A program made the position numbers and the translations under genes. 6,306 nt of DNA, taken from contig CAAFZG010000027.1 of assembly GCA_900767505.1 (NCBI GenBank), positions 1-6,306 of the forward strand, read 5' to 3'. This DNA comes from Methanomassiliicoccales archaeon. GTDB taxonomy: Archaea; Thermoplasmatota; Thermoplasmata; Methanomassiliicoccales; Methanomethylophilaceae. The notes under the pieces were generated by a model that was not told the DNA's origin, searched no databases, and saw only the letters and a program-made list of their open reading frames with translations. Below are positions 4,997 to 6,306 of the stretch, one piece after another. Position 1 is the stretch's first letter; each line of letters opens with the position of its first letter.

Positions 4997-5723
4997 CGAT
5001 GCCATGCGGAACCTCGGCGAGGCGATGGAACATGCCGTCCACGGATATGGGATGGATCCGGACCGTTTCATGACCATTTTCATCGTAAGCGGCATTTCGA
5101 ATCGTTTCGCAAGCGGGGATCCCCGCATCGTCTCAGGTATGAGCGGGACGGAAATCGTCGAGAAAACTATGGAGAAGATGAACATCGCGACCGGTGTTCC
5201 CCCGTTGGAGCCTGCATCTCCGACCCCAGAATACTGGTGCGGCTGGATCCTTGCACTGTATCAATGGGCATCCGGCACGAGTTTCAAGGATATCCATACC
5301 AGGTTATCGATGAGAGAACTGCTCCTGATGTATCCTACCCTGCATGAGGCCTCCGAATGGAAAGCCGTCGAAACGATCGATGAGGCCGTACGCTCCAAGG
5401 ATGAGAGGACGAATCTCCAGATACGGCGCATCAAAGCATCCTATACTCAGAAGAAGCTCTCCGATGAATCGGGAGTCAACCTCAGGACGCTCCAGCAATA
5501 CGAGTCAGGTGCCAAGAACATCAACAGAGCCTCGGGCGAGACACTGAAGGCACTCTCCCGCGCATTGTGCTGCAGAATGGAGGATCTGTTGGAGACGGGG
5601 CCTGTCGAACCATTCCGAAGGAATGGCGGATTGCATCCCTGTGGGAATTCTCGAATCTTGTTATACCGAGGGGCCCGATCGGACCCTCTTGAATATCAGA
5701 ACTCGATGAGTCCTTTGGTCTGA
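4965..5723 (+). CDS. XRE-type helix-turn-helix protein, cognate antitoxin/regulator of the DUF3990 toxin
   Basis: A 252-residue protein. Residues 3-140 form the conserved family region (AYSELYLDDAMRNLGEAMEH, VSGMSGTEIV at 56-65, PEYWCGWILALYQWASG at 88-104, LLMYPTLHEAS at 120-130) that I recognise next to DUF3990 toxins in Firmicutes. Residues 149-210 are an XRE/Cro-like HTH: LQIRRIKASYTQKKLSDESGV with the recognition part NLRTLQQYESG (172-182), ending CRMEDLLE. It probably neutralises the toxin through the N-terminal region and represses the unit at the 4281-4300 palindrome; both roles are inferred from the pairing and the fold. The start follows a perfect GGAGGTGA. Family members normally end at about residue 210; the extra 42 residues here (TGPVEPFRRNGG...) look like read-through into flanking DNA and include two hairpins. 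Confidence 0.88.
   Translation: MTRAYSELYLDDAMRNLGEAMEHAVHGYGMDPDRFMTIFIVSGISNRFASGDPRIVSGMSGTEIVEKTMEKMNIATGVPPLEPASPTPEYWCGWILALYQWASGTSFKDIHTRLSMRELLLMYPTLHEASEWKAVETIDEAVRSKDERTNLQIRRIKASYTQKKLSDESGVNLRTLQQYESGAKNINRASGETLKALSRALCCRMEDLLETGPVEPFRRNGGLHPCGNSRILLYRGARSDPLEYQNSMSPLV
5610..5626 (+). repeat. 7-bp hairpin inside the HTH gene run-on
   Basis: CCATTCC and GGAATGG are perfect arms around a GAA loop. It lies 15 bases after the last codon of the conserved HTH domain, where a terminator or 3'-end structure would be expected if the gene had once stopped at about residue 210. There is no T-run directly after it. Confidence 0.4.
5668..5690. terminator. Candidate bidirectional terminator between convergent units
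   Basis: GAGGG (5668-5672) pairs with CCCTC (5684-5688), with one mismatch then CC/GG around a CGATC loop, followed by TT. It sits six bases beyond the stop of the minus-strand remnant (5696) and within the HTH run-on, so it could end transcription from either side. The T-run is short, so confidence is moderate. Confidence 0.35.
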
Positions 5724-5862
5724 CCAACATCGAACATATTGAACACCAAGCGGTTGTCCCTGGTGATCTCAGTCAGATATTCCCATCCATTCCCTTGGAC
5801 CTTCTCGATGTTGCTGAGAGACGTCAACAATCCTTCGTCAGACTGTGGGGGCCGATCGCCCC
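5696..5862 (-). pseudogene. C-terminal fragment of an unidentified gene
   Basis: On the minus strand a frame ending at TGA 5698-5696 encodes about 54 residues (…LTSLSNIEKVQGNGWEYLTE, ITRDNRLVFNMFDVGQTKGL, IEF) with codon use typical of this window (ATC, CTC, GAG, AAC) and globular-protein composition. There is no in-frame ATG before the middle of the fragment and no ribosome binding site; the only upstream in-frame ATG lies inside the ABC transporter gene. It therefore looks like the tail of a gene whose front has been lost. I do not recognise the family; a lost transposase or metabolic enzyme are both possible. Its end overlaps the run-on tail of the HTH gene by 28 bases, so it probably marks the right junction of the inserted or rearranged island. 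Confidence 0.45.
5848..5862. repeat. GC-rich hairpin GGGGC-CGATC-GCCCC
   Basis: Perfect 5-bp arms around a CGATC loop, followed by TTCC on the plus strand. It shares the CGATC loop with the hairpin at 5668-5688, about 170 bases away, and the two bracket the gene fragment. It may be a weak plus-strand terminator or chance in GC-rich DNA. Confidence 0.3.
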
Positions 5863-5894
5863 TTCCATCGACATTTAGAGGATGACATAGGATT

Positions 5895-5916
5895 GAAAAA
5901 CCCCTGCTTGCGCAGG
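5895..5916 (-). terminator. Intrinsic-type terminator of the ABC transporter gene
   Basis: Ten bases after the TAA (5928-5926), the minus strand has CCTGC-GCAA-GCAGG (5916-5903), a 5-bp stem with a GNRA tetraloop, then GG and five T residues (5900-5896). Hairpin followed by T-run is the textbook form and also works as a T-run terminator in archaea. The tetraloop is the same as in the hairpin after the cooC-like gene. Confidence 0.7.
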
Positions 5917-5925
5917 ATAAATGGT

Positions 5926-6306
5926 TTATTCCTGATAGATACACTCGTCCACAAAAGTGGACTTGAGTATCACCATGGGACGATTCTCGTAAGGCACAAC
6001 CTCGCAATCTATGCCGTAGATGCGCCGAATCACATCCTCTTTGATAACCTCGGAAGGCAGACCGACGCAGTCGATGACCCCTGGAGGGGACATGACAATT
6101 ACCTTCGATGCGTATCTGGCAGCGATATTGAGGTCATGGTAAATCATTATGACCAGCTTCCTCTCGATATCCGCCAGAGCTCTCAGCATCTGGGTGACGT
6201 AGACCTGATGCTTAACATCGAGATTCACCGTAGGCTCATCGAGGATCATGATATCAGTCTCCTGGACCAGACCTCTGGCAAGGGAGACCCTCTGATGCTG
6301 TCCTGC
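5926..6306 (-). CDS. ABC transporter ATP-binding protein, iron/siderophore/cobalamin type, 5' part outside window
   Basis: The frame is open from the right edge (6306) to TAA 5928-5926, giving the last 126 residues of an ABC ATPase. Visible in order: the end of the signature motif and following helix AGQHQRVSLARGL (1-13), Walker B DIMILDEPT (18-26), D-loop VNLD (27-30), the H-loop histidine in IYHDLNIAARYA, then the C-terminal region GLPSEVI...IYGIDCEVVPYENRPMVI. The HDLN-AARYA segment and the YGIDxEVV/RPMVI ending are typical of the FepC/BtuD group, which powers uptake of ferric siderophores, heme or cobalamin with a membrane permease dimer and a binding protein. Walker A and the substrate partners lie outside the window, so the substrate cannot be told. 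An internal ATG at 6249 is only within Walker B and is not the start. The signature reads AGQ where GGQ is usual; its first residue is not in view. Confidence 0.93.
   Translation of the reverse strand, partial: AGQHQRVSLARGLVQETDIMILDEPTVNLDVKHQVYVTQMLRALADIERKLVIMIYHDLNIAARYASKVIVMSPPGVIDCVGLPSEVIKEDVIRRIYGIDCEVVPYENRPMVILKSTFVDECIYQE

Noticed and set aside
5863..6007. Extension of the minus-strand fragment up to an ATG at 6007
   Set aside because: That part overlaps the terminator and the coding region of the ABC ATPase, which is firmly supported in another frame.

Overview
The window looks like a piece of an archaeal chromosome, probably a gut-associated, moderately GC-rich methanogen of the Methanomassiliicoccales / Thermoplasmatota type. 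This is inferred, not proven. The support is: TATA-box promoters placed about 26 bp upstream of start codons (743-756, 3718-3728 and 4278-4284), several apparently leaderless or short-leader genes, a CooC-type ATPase, and small secreted or membrane proteins of a kind common in that lineage. No rRNA, tRNA or phylogenetic marker is present to fix the taxon.

Region 1 (positions 1-2890) is a minus-strand chain. Read 5'->3' on that strand it runs: cooC-like ATPase (3658-2888), two stable hairpins that look like its terminator (2887-2829), a GNAT N-acetyltransferase (from 2772), a membrane-anchored extracytoplasmic protein (2297-1365), a four-helix membrane protein starting in an ATGA overlap (1368-817), an intergenic hairpin plus T-rich stretch, and a TATA-driven gene that runs off the left edge (719 to 1). 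That last gene encodes a highly charged, low-complexity protein with 14 [GD]D[RK]PRRDY-type units. It is open to the window edge, and its repeats leave other frames open too, so it is easily miscalled.

Region 2 (about 3740-5723) is a plus-strand accessory island. A small orphan ORF (3948-4121) is followed by a two-gene toxin-antitoxin-like module. The first gene is a DUF3990-type ADP-ribosyltransferase-fold toxin with its start at 4307. The second, overlapping it, is a larger protein with a C-terminal XRE-type helix-turn-helix (4965-5723). I recognise both families from gut Firmicutes, where they occur together. Here they have acquired or kept an archaeal-style promoter. A perfect 20-bp palindrome (4281-4300) sits between and overlaps the TATA box and the toxin start, which suits an autoregulatory operator bound by the HTH protein. 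The toxin appears leaderless, while the antitoxin start has a full GGAGGTGA Shine-Dalgarno inside the toxin gene.

Region 3 (5696-6306) holds the 3' scar of the island and a minus-strand ABC transporter. The HTH protein runs about 42 residues past its conserved end and collides tail-to-tail with what looks like a decayed gene fragment (5862-5696). Beyond that is the C-terminal part of an iron/siderophore/cobalamin-type ABC transporter ATPase, cut by the right window edge and followed by a good intrinsic-type terminator (5916-5895).

No CRISPR array, structural RNA or complete insertion sequence was seen. No stretch longer than about 300 bases lacks an assigned feature.
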